Assembly (NCBI RefSeq): GCF_949628265.1
Contig: NC_088787.1
Coordinates: 32,538,844 to 32,602,843, forward strand
Length of the DNA stretch: 64,000 nucleotides
Direction of reading: 5' to 3'
Source: Cloeon dipterum
Lineage: Eukaryota; Arthropoda; Insecta; Ephemeroptera; Baetidae
The notes beneath the pieces are model-generated. The model was not told the DNA's origin and searched no databases. It was given only the letters and a program-made list of their open reading frames with translations. A program made the translations under genes and the position numbers. Positions 52,886 through 62,884 of the stretch are shown piece by piece. The number at the start of each line of letters is the position of its first letter. The stretch's first letter is position 1.

Positions 52886-53798
52886 ATGAGCATGTCCGAA
52901 GCCACAAGTTTCATCCCTCAATCGGTGTTTTCGATTCCACTTTTGGCAAATAATAGTTCAGCTGTAGACCACGACTTGGCCACAAAGTCTAAAAAAGGTT
53001 CGATACATATTGCTATTTAATTTTAAAAAAAGAGAAATTTTCTAAAAAATTTGCAGCAACTGAACGGATCTCGGAAAATATGCACATAGTTGCAAATGAA
53101 CCATCATTGGCTTTTTACCGTGTGCAGGAGCATGTACGGAAGGCACTTCCTCCAATGGTCAGCAAAAGAGTTGAAGTAAAAAAGCTGAATCAAGAACTAC
53201 AAGGGAGGTGTTATGATCTGGAATATGCGCTCGGGTATAAACACATTTTAAACGATTGAAAGTCCTTGAATTGTTATCATTTCATGATCCTGTTTCATGT
53301 TTGTGGCCTAATTATTTGTACTTATTAAAACTTTTATCTTCTGTACTCAATGAACTTAATTAGTCTCTAATTTTTTTTTTAAATTTTAGGGCAGTGAAAT
53401 CAATGGAGAGCGCTGAACCTACTTTTAAAAATCTTCAAGATTTGACAAAAAACGCAATTTACTTCAAACAGCAGCTGAAATATGAAGAATCAAGACGGTA
53501 ATAAAACGCTCAATTAAGAAAATAAATTAATGAAAATAAAATAAGTTTATTTCTGTAAACTAATAAATATTAACATAATTACAGATCAAAAAAGGAACCA
53601 TCTGTCTACAAACGGCTATCGGCGCACATATCTCAGGAGATCCCTGATTTAGCGGATATTTCAGACGCACTTCGAGAAACTGCTTCTCGAGTCGAGTCAA
53701 TGATGACGAATGCAAGAAGCAACCCAGGCCCTGCGCCAGCTCCAGTTGCGACTGAAGCCTCCGAAACCAGTGGCTCTACAATTAACCAGCAGACATAA
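52886..53798 (+). CDS. BORCS8: BLOC-one-related complex subunit 8 (BORCS8/MEF2BNB-like)
   Basis: Four exons (52886-52997, 53057-53234, 53390-53497, 53585-53798) join in phase to about 203 residues. BORCS8 is a small subunit of BORC, which sits on the lysosome surface and recruits ARL8 to couple lysosomes to kinesins. The diagnostic block is ERISENMHIVANEPSLAFYR followed by VQEHVRKALPPMV at about residues 40-75, then a helical segment with YDLEYALGAVKSMESAEPTF and NAIYFKQQLKYEESRR. No signal peptide or membrane helix is seen. Vertebrate BORCS8 is about 119 residues; here there is a 37-residue N-terminal extension and a C-terminal extension of about 70 residues (SVYKRLSAHISQEIPDLADI, then Pro/Ala-rich). 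The ATG is preceded by an in-frame stop. Family assignment is by remembered sequence and fairly firm. Confidence 0.88.
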
Positions 53799-53955
53799 GA
53801 ACTTTGATATTTTGTGGAGATGGATGGTATAGAAATCAAACATAAAATGCTTGAAGAAACTAAAAATGTACCGTAATTCTTCTAGAGCATCAATGGTGTG
53901 CAATGAAAATTTTTATTTATCCTATTTTACTGTGATTCAAATTATGTTATTACGC

Positions 53956-53961
53956 AATAAA
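53956..53961 (+). terminator. Candidate AATAAA polyadenylation signal of BORCS8
   Basis: AATAAA 158 nt after the BORCS8 stop, in AT-rich sequence. Confidence 0.6.
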
Positions 53962-54196
53962 TCTAAAATATAAAAGTAATTACACATTTATTGAAAAATA
54001 CATGATCCTCAAAATGTGAATATGCATTTTTTTAATTTAATTTAGAATTCATAGATGGAATTCTTGCTGATAAAAAATAAGGTTGTATAATATTATATTT
54101 TCGCTGGAAAGATAATACATATTGATCATTTTATTCAATTATTGATATTGGATTAATTTTAAAAAAAGCCTAACTATCGGGACCAATTTAACTGTT

Positions 54197-54313
54197 CAGG
54201 GGGCAGATCACGGCAACGCAACCTTGAAACAAAATGGCAACGCTGGACGCAAAAGATTAGCATTGTACAGCGTTTCAAGGTCGAGCTAAAAAAGTGCCGT
54301 GATCCGCCCCCAG
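54197..54313. mobile_element. 117-bp terminal-inverted-repeat element (MITE-like)
   Basis: The ends are CAGGGGGCAGATCACGGCA (54197-54215) and TGCCGTGATCCGCCCCCAG (54295-54313), complementary over 19 nt with two mismatches. A second internal pair, ACCTTGAAAC (54221-54230) and GTTTCAAGGT (54272-54281), is also complementary, so most of it folds back. It has no coding capacity and no clear target-site duplication. It is much more GC-rich than its flanks. Confidence 0.65.
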
Positions 54314-55286
54314 ATTCATAGTTATAGCTATGAAATCGTTTTGGTAGCGGATATACTGCGCATATAGCTCGCCAACAAAGCTCGAAGAAATTAAAATTCC
54401 AAAAATTAAAAATGTACTATACGTCAATACATAATATCACAATGAGTAACCTTGGGGATTACTTTTAGTATCAGAAAAGTTAAAACATTAACTTAACTTA
54501 CGGTTTTGTCCTAATAATTATAGTGATTTTATGGAATAAGACGTGGTGCCTCTATATTTTATAACCATAAAGTCGTAAATTTTTATTACACACACTTTGG
54601 ATTTTCAATGGTAAAAGCTGTACACAAAATAAAATCCAGATTGGCCTCTACAAGACGAGGCATGAGGCTGATTGTGAGAATCGGCGGGCAATGGTGAGCA
54701 AACATATGAATTATAAACTAAAGAGCGAAGGTCACTCTTGATGATATTGGCTTTTTAATTGGATTATTATATTTATTTTTAATTTAGATTAGAGGACCTT
54801 TATGGTCTAACTAGTCTCTAATTTAGATGCATTCTAAGATTCATGACTTTGGCAAGAATAAACAATAATAATTATAGATTATGAATTTTGTTAACTGCTT
54901 GTGATATTCGTATTATATAGACTGATTTATATATGTTTCTATTGTGATTATAAATTGAAAAAACGTTCAAGATATTAATTTTGCAAAGTTTCCGAAGGTT
55001 CCTATAAGTTTAGTTCAAATTCTGTTCTGGTTCTCCTCTTCGCGGGCTCAAGCCGACGAGAGAAATAAATACCGGTATCTAAAAGCCAAGAAACGGTAGT
55101 TTGAATTTAGTGTAATTTTATCTGTAAGGCACTCGATACTTTGACATGGTTTTTATATTGTCAATCTGATCTTGCATCGTTTTAAAAAGTTGCATTTTAG
55201 GGTCATTATTCATAATAATCTATTCGAGCGTGCAAGTTGATGCGATTCTTCAAACTGCACTGAACTGAATACCGGTTTTCATTGAC

Positions 55287-55307
55287 AATGATCATCTGTT
55301 GATCATT
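55287..55307. repeat. Perfect 8-bp hairpin upstream of DET1
   Basis: AATGATCA and TGATCATT with a 5-nt loop, about 500 nt before the DET1 ATG. Its TGATCA core is itself palindromic. Confidence 0.7.
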
Positions 55308-55377
55308 GATTTGATGCTGACGTTTTGTTTATATCGGCTGGTCGTTCGCTTGCTGCCTGTGCCTGTGGCTGTCGGCC

Positions 55378-55420
55378 GTCGACTGTAGGATATTAGGCGT
55401 CTCTAATATCCTTAGTCGAC
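55378..55420. repeat. 16-pair hairpin upstream of DET1
   Basis: GTCGACT plus AGGATATTA (55378-55395) pairs with TAATATCCT plus AGTCGAC (55404-55420), interrupted only by a small internal bulge, around an 8-nt loop (GGCGTCTC). It lies about 380 nt before the DET1 start, in the expected promoter or 5' UTR. Confidence 0.8.
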
Positions 55421-55800
55421 TGCTTGATAGGAAGAAAATTTGACGTTAGTGATGTTTATGATGTGAAGAATGTGAGCACTATAAATATAATATACTTGGT
55501 AATGATACATACAATACTCGTCTTGTTCTTTTGTTTCGAACACTGTCAAAACAAAGATACATACATCGTATTAAATTATTTTTATTTTACAACTATGCTC
55601 TAAAAAAGCTGCCCATCATCTCCAGCTTCATAAATTTGCGAACAGCTTAAATATATTAATAAGATGTTCACGTAATTTATTGTATCGTTTAGCTAAATAA
55701 GAATGGTTCGAAAATGTTGATCCCGATATGTAGATATGTACTTATTCAGACACTTGGATTCTGTTTATATAGATTGGCTGCATGAAAAGGTTAAAGCACC

Positions 55801-58548
55801 ATGGCGAGTTCCAGTGTCAACAATGCCGAGGAGCCTATGCTACTTGATGATGACATCGTCTCTAACGATCCTATTCCAGTGCGAAAAATCCCTCCGCTAA
55901 ACTTGGTGATTAGACTCAGGCACCGCGAGATCCACGGGCGCAGCATGAAGTCGCCCAAAAGTCCTCAGAATCTCACCCGGGACTTTTATCAAAGCGTGTT
56001 CCCGAACTTGACGCTCGCTAATGTCGATACGCCGCCGGTTTTCCTCAGAAAGTTCAACCCGATTGGAAGCCACCTGCTCGCATTTTCCTCGGACCAAACA
56101 AGTATTGAGATCTACAAGTACCTTGGACCGTCAGCTGCTGGTTCAGCGTTACACAAGTATGTGTGGGGGCACGAGAGAGACACTTTCACATAAATGATTA
56201 TTATTTAGAGGCAGTGTTCGCCAACCAGTTCACTCAAAAAAGTCTCTATTTTTTCTCAAAATCAAAATCTAACCTACATAATTTAATGGAAATAGTATTG
56301 AAATAGCGATAAAATGTTTTTTTGTGCTCATTATTATTGGGACATTAAATTTGCAAGGCCGCATTACCATTCTCAACTATCTTATTAGAAAAAGCTTTAT
56401 TTTCATGAAGAAAATTGCAATATCTAGGGTTCTTAAAACATCCGTGTTTCCGTTTCCAAACTCTGACTACAAGTTTTAATGAGTATATCTTTCCGTTTCA
56501 GGTTTAATGGAGATTGCGTGGACTTTGCGGAATTCAATCGGAACCAGAACAGGATCAACATTTTCGAATTGTTCTTCAAGCGAAAATGGATGGTGAATTT
56601 GGCTCAAAGTGGCGAACAGCTGAATCGAGAGTGCAGCCTCTTCACGGACGACTCCAAATACGTGATTGTTTGCTCATCTGCGTTTGTGGATGGCAACAGT
56701 GGCGACCAGCAGCAGAGCAGTTTCTTCAACGTCTACTCAAATAATGAAGCTGTTACACCACACAACAGTTTTCGACTGGAAGACTACACAATCTTCCTTG
56801 TGGACATTGAAAACGGCCGATTATGTGATACAATTAGCTTCAAGACTGACAAAATCTACCTATCTCACAACCAAGGCATTTATCTACTCAATGATACCTT
56901 AGCCGTTCTCTCAGTGCAGCACCAGTCTATTTATTTGCTCAAACTGTTAAATGGAAAGTTCCTTCCTGTACAGAAAATAGGCCGGTTTTGTTTCCCTGGT
57001 GACGAAGAGCAGCTTCTCTCCATTGTGCCCTCTGCTGTGCCACCCTACCGAGAAGCCACCATCAACTCCCTCAAACACAGGTTGCTCGCCTTCTTATACC
57101 ACAAGGCCAAGGACGCATCACAACAGATGGGCACTCTGTATGAGCTGAGAAAGTTTTACCAATATTTCGATCACATACGCTCGCTGAAACTTTGGAAGAT
57201 GCAGCTGCTTGACGAGGATCACTTGCTGATGAAGTACGCGGACGAAGATGTCGTGACAATGAAGACTCTTGAACCAAACAGTGCCACGTCTTTTTTTGTG
57301 GTCTACAACATTTCCAAAGCCACTGTACTTGCTGTGTATGAAAATAGTGCTGAAGAAATGCTTGCCTTGTTGGAGAACTTCTGTGATTATTTTAGAAATA
57401 CTAAAATGCACAAGAACTTTGCTTGCTCGCCATCAAATAGTATCCATGCCAGGTAAAACCTAACTATCACTCTTTAATCAAATATAACAGACACCTCAGA
57501 CACCTATTGATAGATGCCATGAAGGCAAAAACATGGGGCGTTGTCATATATTTTTCAGTTGAAGTTAAATGCAGCTTCTTTGGTGTATATTAAGCTGTTT
57601 ATTTTTCCGTAATGCTAAATAAATATGCGGCTAAAGAGTAATACTCAGTCCCCAGACGGGACACGAGGCTCTTAAAGTAGGGCTTCAACCAGCAGCCGAC
57701 ATATCTATACAGCCAAGGAAGCTGAATTTAATTTTAACTGAATAGCAGACTTACATTTAAACTTCACTAATTGTCGTGATACTCTTTGGCCTGAAACGGT
57801 GGTTCTTGACTTGTCGGCCCGGCCCGGGCGCTTGGTCATGGTGCCTCTGCGGTCAGTGGCAGGCCAAAGAGTGTCACAACACTAATGCAACTTCTAAATC
57901 ATGGTTTAATGGGATTTTTTATTTAAATTAAACGCATAAATTTTTCAGATTGATCCGTAAAAATACTTCTATTGATTAACTGGTTTTAGATAAATTTTCG
58001 TCCACTTCAAGTTTTTCCCACAGATTTTGCCTGAAGTCAATTTTTGCAATTTTTTAGGCATATAATGCAACGATTGAAACAAACTATTGTGAGTGCGAGG
58101 TTCGGAGGCCCAACTGAAGCTATCAGGAGACTGCTCTGCCAGCTGCCCGTCAGCGCCCAGTCTTTTACGAGCTCACCCTACTTGGATAATTCCCTTTTTA
58201 GCTACGATGAGAAGCGAGTGTCCATGATGGAAAGACCGAAGTGCTGTGGCGAATACCCAATAAGGTACAGAAAAATTGGAACAAGAATTTCATCAATGAA
58301 TTGTTTTAAAAATTATTCACAGGTTTTATGGAAGAGATTGTGGGCTTCTCAAATTCAGGATGCATGCAGGGATAATGAACGCAAACATGGGAGCTCCCAG
58401 AATTTCAAGAAGACTTGTAGCTTTCATTTTCCACCCTACAGACCCATTTGCTATCAGTGTTCAAAGATCAAATAATGCAGAATATATTGTCAGTTTTCAT
58501 GTCCGACACAACTTTAGTCATGTAATGTCTGAATGGGATGATTACTAA
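55801..58548 (+). CDS. DET1: DET1 homologue, DDB1-CUL4 ubiquitin ligase adaptor
   Basis: Four exons (55801-56156, 56502-57452, 58058-58264, 58323-58548) join in phase to about 579 residues (human about 550). DET1 joins DDB1, DDA1 and COP1 in CUL4-based nuclear ubiquitin ligases that target transcription factors; in plants it represses photomorphogenesis. The match runs the full length: [20 protein letters not shown] and [13 protein letters not shown] in exon 1; [47 protein letters not shown]-like [18 protein letters not shown] and [20 protein letters not shown] in exon 2; [20 protein letters not shown] and [12 protein letters not shown] in exon 3; and [20 protein letters not shown] in exon 4. 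A short C-terminal extension ([13 protein letters not shown]) goes beyond the vertebrate end. There is no membrane or signal segment. Intron 3 holds a small transposon. Confidence 0.96.
57771..57879. mobile_element. 109-bp MITE with 6-bp target-site duplication in DET1 intron 3
   Basis: Terminal inverted repeats TTGTCGTGATACTCTTTGG (left) and the complement of CCAAAGAGTGTCACAA (right), extending to about 22 nt with small differences. CACTAA directly flanks both sides (57765-57770 and 57880-57885), consistent with a target-site duplication. The interior is GC-rich (GGCCCGGCCCGGGCG) and non-coding. It is non-autonomous; the superfamily is not assigned. Confidence 0.75.
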
Positions 58549-58652
58549 CTGTTTGAACGATCAGTCTCTGTATTACATAATAATTAAAGTATCATGAAAT
58601 GATAATTTATGAATTAAAATTTGTTGAACAAATATTTAGCTGGGAAGACTTG

Positions 58653-58658
58653 AATAAA
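58653..58658 (+). terminator. Candidate AATAAA polyadenylation signal of DET1
   Basis: AATAAA about 105 nt after the DET1 stop. Confidence 0.6.
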
Positions 58659-59233
58659 ATTTAAGTTTCCCATAGATGAAGGCTTTTTATTGTTATTTTT
58701 TTACTTGTTTACAATATGTAGATTGGTTAAAGTTAACTTCAAGCAAATAATAATTTTACTGGAGTATTTCAGTGATATAACTACAAATGAAAAAACGCAT
58801 TTTTAAATAATGATTTTAAATCATCCATATCTTTAGCTTTTTGCTCTAATAATAGGGTGTACGAAAAACGCAAAAAAGGAAAGAATAAATAGTAGGAAGT
58901 TCATGTTCTTTCAATGAGACACACTTAATTATATATTACAATTAGTCTTGTGCAAACACAAGAAACAATTAAGATTGATTAAAAAAATCCTTTTCCCGAA
59001 AATCGTGTTCGCGCTGGTGTTCCCGCACTGGCACATAACACCACGCCCCCCTTTTAAGTGTTTTTTCTCATCATCAGCACGGTGCACGCAGGTCGCACTC
59101 GATCTCTGGGTGTTCCGCGTTTGCTTTAGATTCTTTCAATTGTTGTACCGAAATACTGCCTGAAACCTACACAAAAGTCTAGCGCTGGTTTCCTTTTTTC
59201 TCGTACTTCAGTCCTAGCGAATTTCTAAGTATG

Positions 59234-60413
59234 TCGCTGAGGCAGCGGCTTTTGCCAGTATCTGCGCGTGGCAGCGAGCGGCAAAAGCCTGGCAACGAAA
59301 ATGCCAGGGCGGTAAATACCAGTATCTGCGTGTTTCCAATTTTTTCAGGAGCATCAAAAAACCGGTTTACCACAACACAGCAACAGATAGAATGAAAATT
59401 TGTCTATATTTTGTATCTGCACTATCATCCGGTTATTTTCATATGCTTTACCGATCATCAATATGCCTTATCTGCAGGATTCACTTGCTCGAACAAGGCA
59501 ATGTCGGGGGCATTTATCGTTGCCACTTGGTTTCCACGTGATAATAATGTTTTACAGACATGCTATTAAATTTTTATGGAAAGTTTAATATATTTTTATG
59601 GATATTTATTATTTCATTCATTTTATTTATTAAATTTCGGGGTCAACCTAATACACAGTCATATGACACTTTTCGACTTTTTGTTTTCTTTGCATCTCCA
59701 AATCTCGGGTTCTAACCATCAGAATCTTAAAAACTACCCACCGTTAGACTTGTCTTGACCTCCCCTGACCAGCTAAAGGGTTTAAGGGTGCTTACCCCCA
59801 TCCCCCTTCATCCCCATATTGATACTATTTCGATAATAAAATTTTTAGCATGCATCCTCTGGCCTTAAAAATATGTTTCAAATTGTCTAAAACTCCTTCT
59901 AAACTAACACCCCATCCCTTCTTTCAAACCGAAACAGACCAAATATTTAAAAAAGCACATTAAATACAAAATCCGAGAGCTTTAAAATGTTTTTCTTTTT
60001 TTAAGGGGGTTGACGTATAGCAACTTAGGGATGGAGGGTAAGCACCCGCAAACCCTTTAGCTGGTCAGGGGAGATCGAGACGAGTCCAACGGTGGGTAGT
60101 TTTCGCTATTCTGATGTTTAGAACCCGAGATTTAGAGTTGCAAAAGTAACATCATGCGCGCCTGGGCATGAGTTACTAGTTGGCTGTATTATTGTTCTGG
60201 TTATTCTATTCACCCAAAAGATGGCTTCCTATGTTTGTAATGATGTAAAATTTTGTCAGGACGTCGGTCATCCCGAACAAAAACGATTTCGAGCGAAATC
60301 GTGTTTGGCAACGAAATGCAGATACTGGTATTTACCGCCCTGGCATTTTCGTTGCCAGGCTTTTGCCGCTCGCTGCCACGCGCAGATACTGGCAATAGCC
60401 GCTGCCTCAGCGA
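59234..60413. mobile_element. 1.2-kb element with 96-bp near-identical terminal inverted repeats
   Basis: Positions 59234-59329 (TCGCTGAGGCAGCGGCTTTT ... CAGTATCTGCG) are repeated in inverted orientation at 60318-60413 with only one difference that I can see. Within each arm, CAGTATCTGCG occurs twice and GGCTTTTGCC pairs with GGCAAAAGCC. Between the arms lies a second inverted pair (59692-59805 / 60026-60139). No transposase frame is visible. A foldback or TIR-type non-autonomous transposon fits; a target-site duplication was not resolved. Confidence 0.7.
59692..60139. mobile_element. Inner inverted-repeat unit nested in the 1.2-kb element
   Basis: The left arm, about 59692-59805 (AAATCTCGGGTTCTAA, ACTACCCACCGTT, CCCCTGACCAGCTAAAGGG, GGGTGCTTACC), is mirrored at about 60026-60139 with scattered mismatches, so it is older-looking than the outer arms. 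The centre (about 59915) differs from that of the outer arms (about 59823), suggesting a separate element or unequal indels. Confidence 0.6.
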
Positions 60414-60629
60414 TGTATCATAACAATGCGGCTTCTATTTTTTCGTGTCTTATTCTCAATTGAAAAATATTGCTCAAATCAATCGTTGTTTATAATTGTG
60501 TGAATTAAGTTTCTGACACAAACACGATGGATTTGTAGCTTAACATTACAATAAACACTTACATCAGCTCAATATAATTTTTGTCCCTAAATTACCTATT
60601 CGTTTTTGCAGAGATTCTTCTCACTCAAG

Positions 60630-62318
60630 ATGTCCACACCGATGACCTTAGACGTGTGGGCTGGAGATTGGGGACTTCCGTCTGTTGACATTCAATGCAT
60701 CAGGATTATGGTATATACAGCTAGCACTCAAATACATTACTTATGTCTGAAATGGTAAATCATATAATATTTTGCAGATGTACGCTCGAATATGTGGAGC
60801 ACCAGTCCAGTGCCGAACCGTCCGAACCCCTTTCTTTTCACCCTCTGGAAAGCTTCCTGTGTTCCGGCATGGCAGCCATACACTGACCAATTTTGACGAC
60901 ATTGCAGCTTATTTGCACAGAAAGGTGTTTATATTTTTCTGGACTTTCAGGAATTGAATAGTGGATTTTGAATGCATTTTACTTTTTACACTTTTTCTGA
61001 TCAGCACTCACACATTATTGATTTTCTCTATAATTATTAGTTATATGCAGCGCCATAGCATTTGGCCAAGAATCATTAAGTGTTGTTGGAAGGTGCGAGT
61101 CTAAAATATTCCATATTTTATTAAATAATTTGTCCTCTTTTATTAACCGTCCACGTAAATTTGTGGCCAAAATTATATAATACAGATTTGATATGAACAG
61201 GACTTAACTTTCATACAAGGCTGTCAAAATATCAAAAGCTGAATGGTTACTGAATCAGCTCTACAAATATTTTAATCCATAGCATTTTTGGTTATTTATG
61301 TTCCAGAATTTTGGTCCCACACAACTTGTAGAATCACAGAGGTGTGAAACAGTGTCATACGCAGCTTACCTTGAGGAGAAGTTACTCCCTGCTCTGCTTC
61401 ACATCTGGTTTGTAATCTAAGACCTACACACATTTTTTAATCATTCTTCGTTCTTGTAGAAGTGCACTTAGGGATCAAAATATCCTTGATAAAAAGATGC
61501 TTTAATTATTAATAGGTGGGTGAATGAAAAAAACTACATTGAGCTCACCCGACCTTGGTATGCCAAAGCACTCCGACTACCTTTTAACTTTTACTACCCA
61601 GGAAGGTATGAACAAGACGCGAAACTCAGGTTACAATCCTGTTACAATGGAACTCCTGATGAAATTGAAACTCAGGTAATATTGACTATAGGTTAAAATC
61701 CATGTAAAATTGAAACACCAAATTTAATTTGAAACAGGTATATAATGATGCAGAACAATGCTTGAATAGTCTCTCACAAAAACTTGGGGATAGCCAATAT
61801 TTTGGAGGCAACTGTCCCTTCGCCCTTGATGCAACCATATTTGCGTACCTTGCACCTTTGCTGCGTGCACCATTTCCCTCAAATCGACTGCAAAACCACT
61901 TGAAGAATTGCAGAACCCTAGTCGAGTTTTGCAAGCGTGTGAGCCAGCTGTACTTCGAAAATTCGTTTAACAGTAACTTTTAGAGCACCCATCTACAAGT
62001 TTGAGAGCTTATTTTTTCTTTGCTATTTGTAGAGTATGATGCTGAGAAGAAGAAAGCTGAGGCCGTTAAAAAGGAAACGGACGAAGACTTTCCAAACCAA
62101 AAAAGAAACTGGCTAGGTGCTGCAATATTTGCCACCGCTGCTATGACTGGATACTTGTTTAGTCAGGGAATGCTTCAGGTAAATCATTCTCTGTGTAAGA
62201 CAGAGAGGTTCTAACTTTCAGATAATCTTTCCAGATTTCCCTTCAGCCGCAGAAAAGCTCTGCTAAACGCGAGTTGGGCGATGACTACGAGGAAATTTAT
62301 CTTCATGAGGATACTTAA
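60630..62318 (+). CDS. MTX1: Metaxin-1, mitochondrial outer-membrane import/assembly factor
   Basis: Seven exons (60630-60710, 60778-60924, 61307-61407, 61516-61675, 61738-61972, 62033-62178, 62235-62318) join in phase to about 317 residues, equal to the usual metaxin-1 length. Metaxin-1 works with metaxin-2 and SAM50 in beta-barrel assembly and links mitochondria to transport machinery. Seen: MSTPMTLDVWAGDWGLPSVD at the start, GAPVQCRT...SPSGKLPVFRHG of the thioredoxin-like N-terminal half, AAYLEEKLLPALLHIWWVNE and RPWYAKALRLPFNFYYPGR of the GST-like C-terminal domain, SLSQKLGDSQYFGGNCPF, and a C-terminal membrane anchor at about 268-289 (WLGAAIFATAAMTGYLF) followed by an acidic tail (GDDYEEIYLHEDT). 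The tail anchor distinguishes it from metaxin-2. The 5' UTR is probably spliced. Confidence 0.95.
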
Positions 62319-62367
62319 TATACTCCGTTCATTCCTGTTCAGCTAGTCTTTTTCTTTATCGACTGCC

Positions 62368-62373
62368 AATAAA
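62368..62373 (+). terminator. Candidate AATAAA polyadenylation signal of MTX1
   Basis: AATAAA 50 nt after the MTX1 stop. A minus-strand AATAAA at 62662-62667 may serve the convergent DENND4 gene. Confidence 0.6.
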
Positions 62374-62661
62374 GTTGTGACAAAGGTATTTGGTGAAATT
62401 TTTCTACACTTAACCATGATGTTAATATCTTTCTTGTTGCTGGCAAAGGCTGTCAAAAGTTCCGCGAAAACTTTTTAAATAAATTGAGGAAGATACCCTA
62501 ATGGCTTTTTGGGTGCAAAGAAAATTGTAATTGCTCAATTTAAATGTATGCTTCAATACATGACTTATTATAGCGTAATAGTTGCTCATTAGTACTAGCA
62601 ATTTGACTTTTAAAGGAAACAAGATGATTGTCGTGTATAGCTGATGATACAGAAGATGATG

Positions 62662-62667
62662 TTTATT
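62662..62667 (-). terminator. Candidate AATAAA polyadenylation signal of DENND4
   Basis: AATAAA on the minus strand about 220 nt past the DENND4 stop. Confidence 0.4.
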
Positions 62668-62884
62668 ATAGTACTTAATAATGTATATCAATGCAACTAG
62701 TGCTCAATTTAAAAAGGCACACAATGCGTTTGAATCACAATTTCAAATTGCTTCGGTGATAAACTCGAGGATCAACAGATCACTCAACATGAATACTTTC
62801 ATACTTTTTGTCTACACTAGTGGAACAAATCCACACATATGCAATCCATATCACAACAAGGAGGGTATATACTTTTAATCGGGT

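Larger units (their letters stand above)
53962..55800. other. BORCS8-DET1 intergenic interval
   Basis: About 1.8 kb of AT-rich sequence with no supported coding exon. It carries a 117-nt inverted-repeat element at 54197-54313 and two strong hairpins at 55287-55420, and ends in the DET1 5' UTR and promoter. Confidence 0.6.
58660..60629. other. DET1-MTX1 intergenic interval
   Basis: About 2 kb without a recognised gene, of which about 1.2 kb is the nested inverted-repeat element at 59234-60413. A T-rich acceptor-like TTTTTGCAG at 60602-60610, just before the MTX1 start, suggests a spliced MTX1 5' UTR. Confidence 0.6.
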
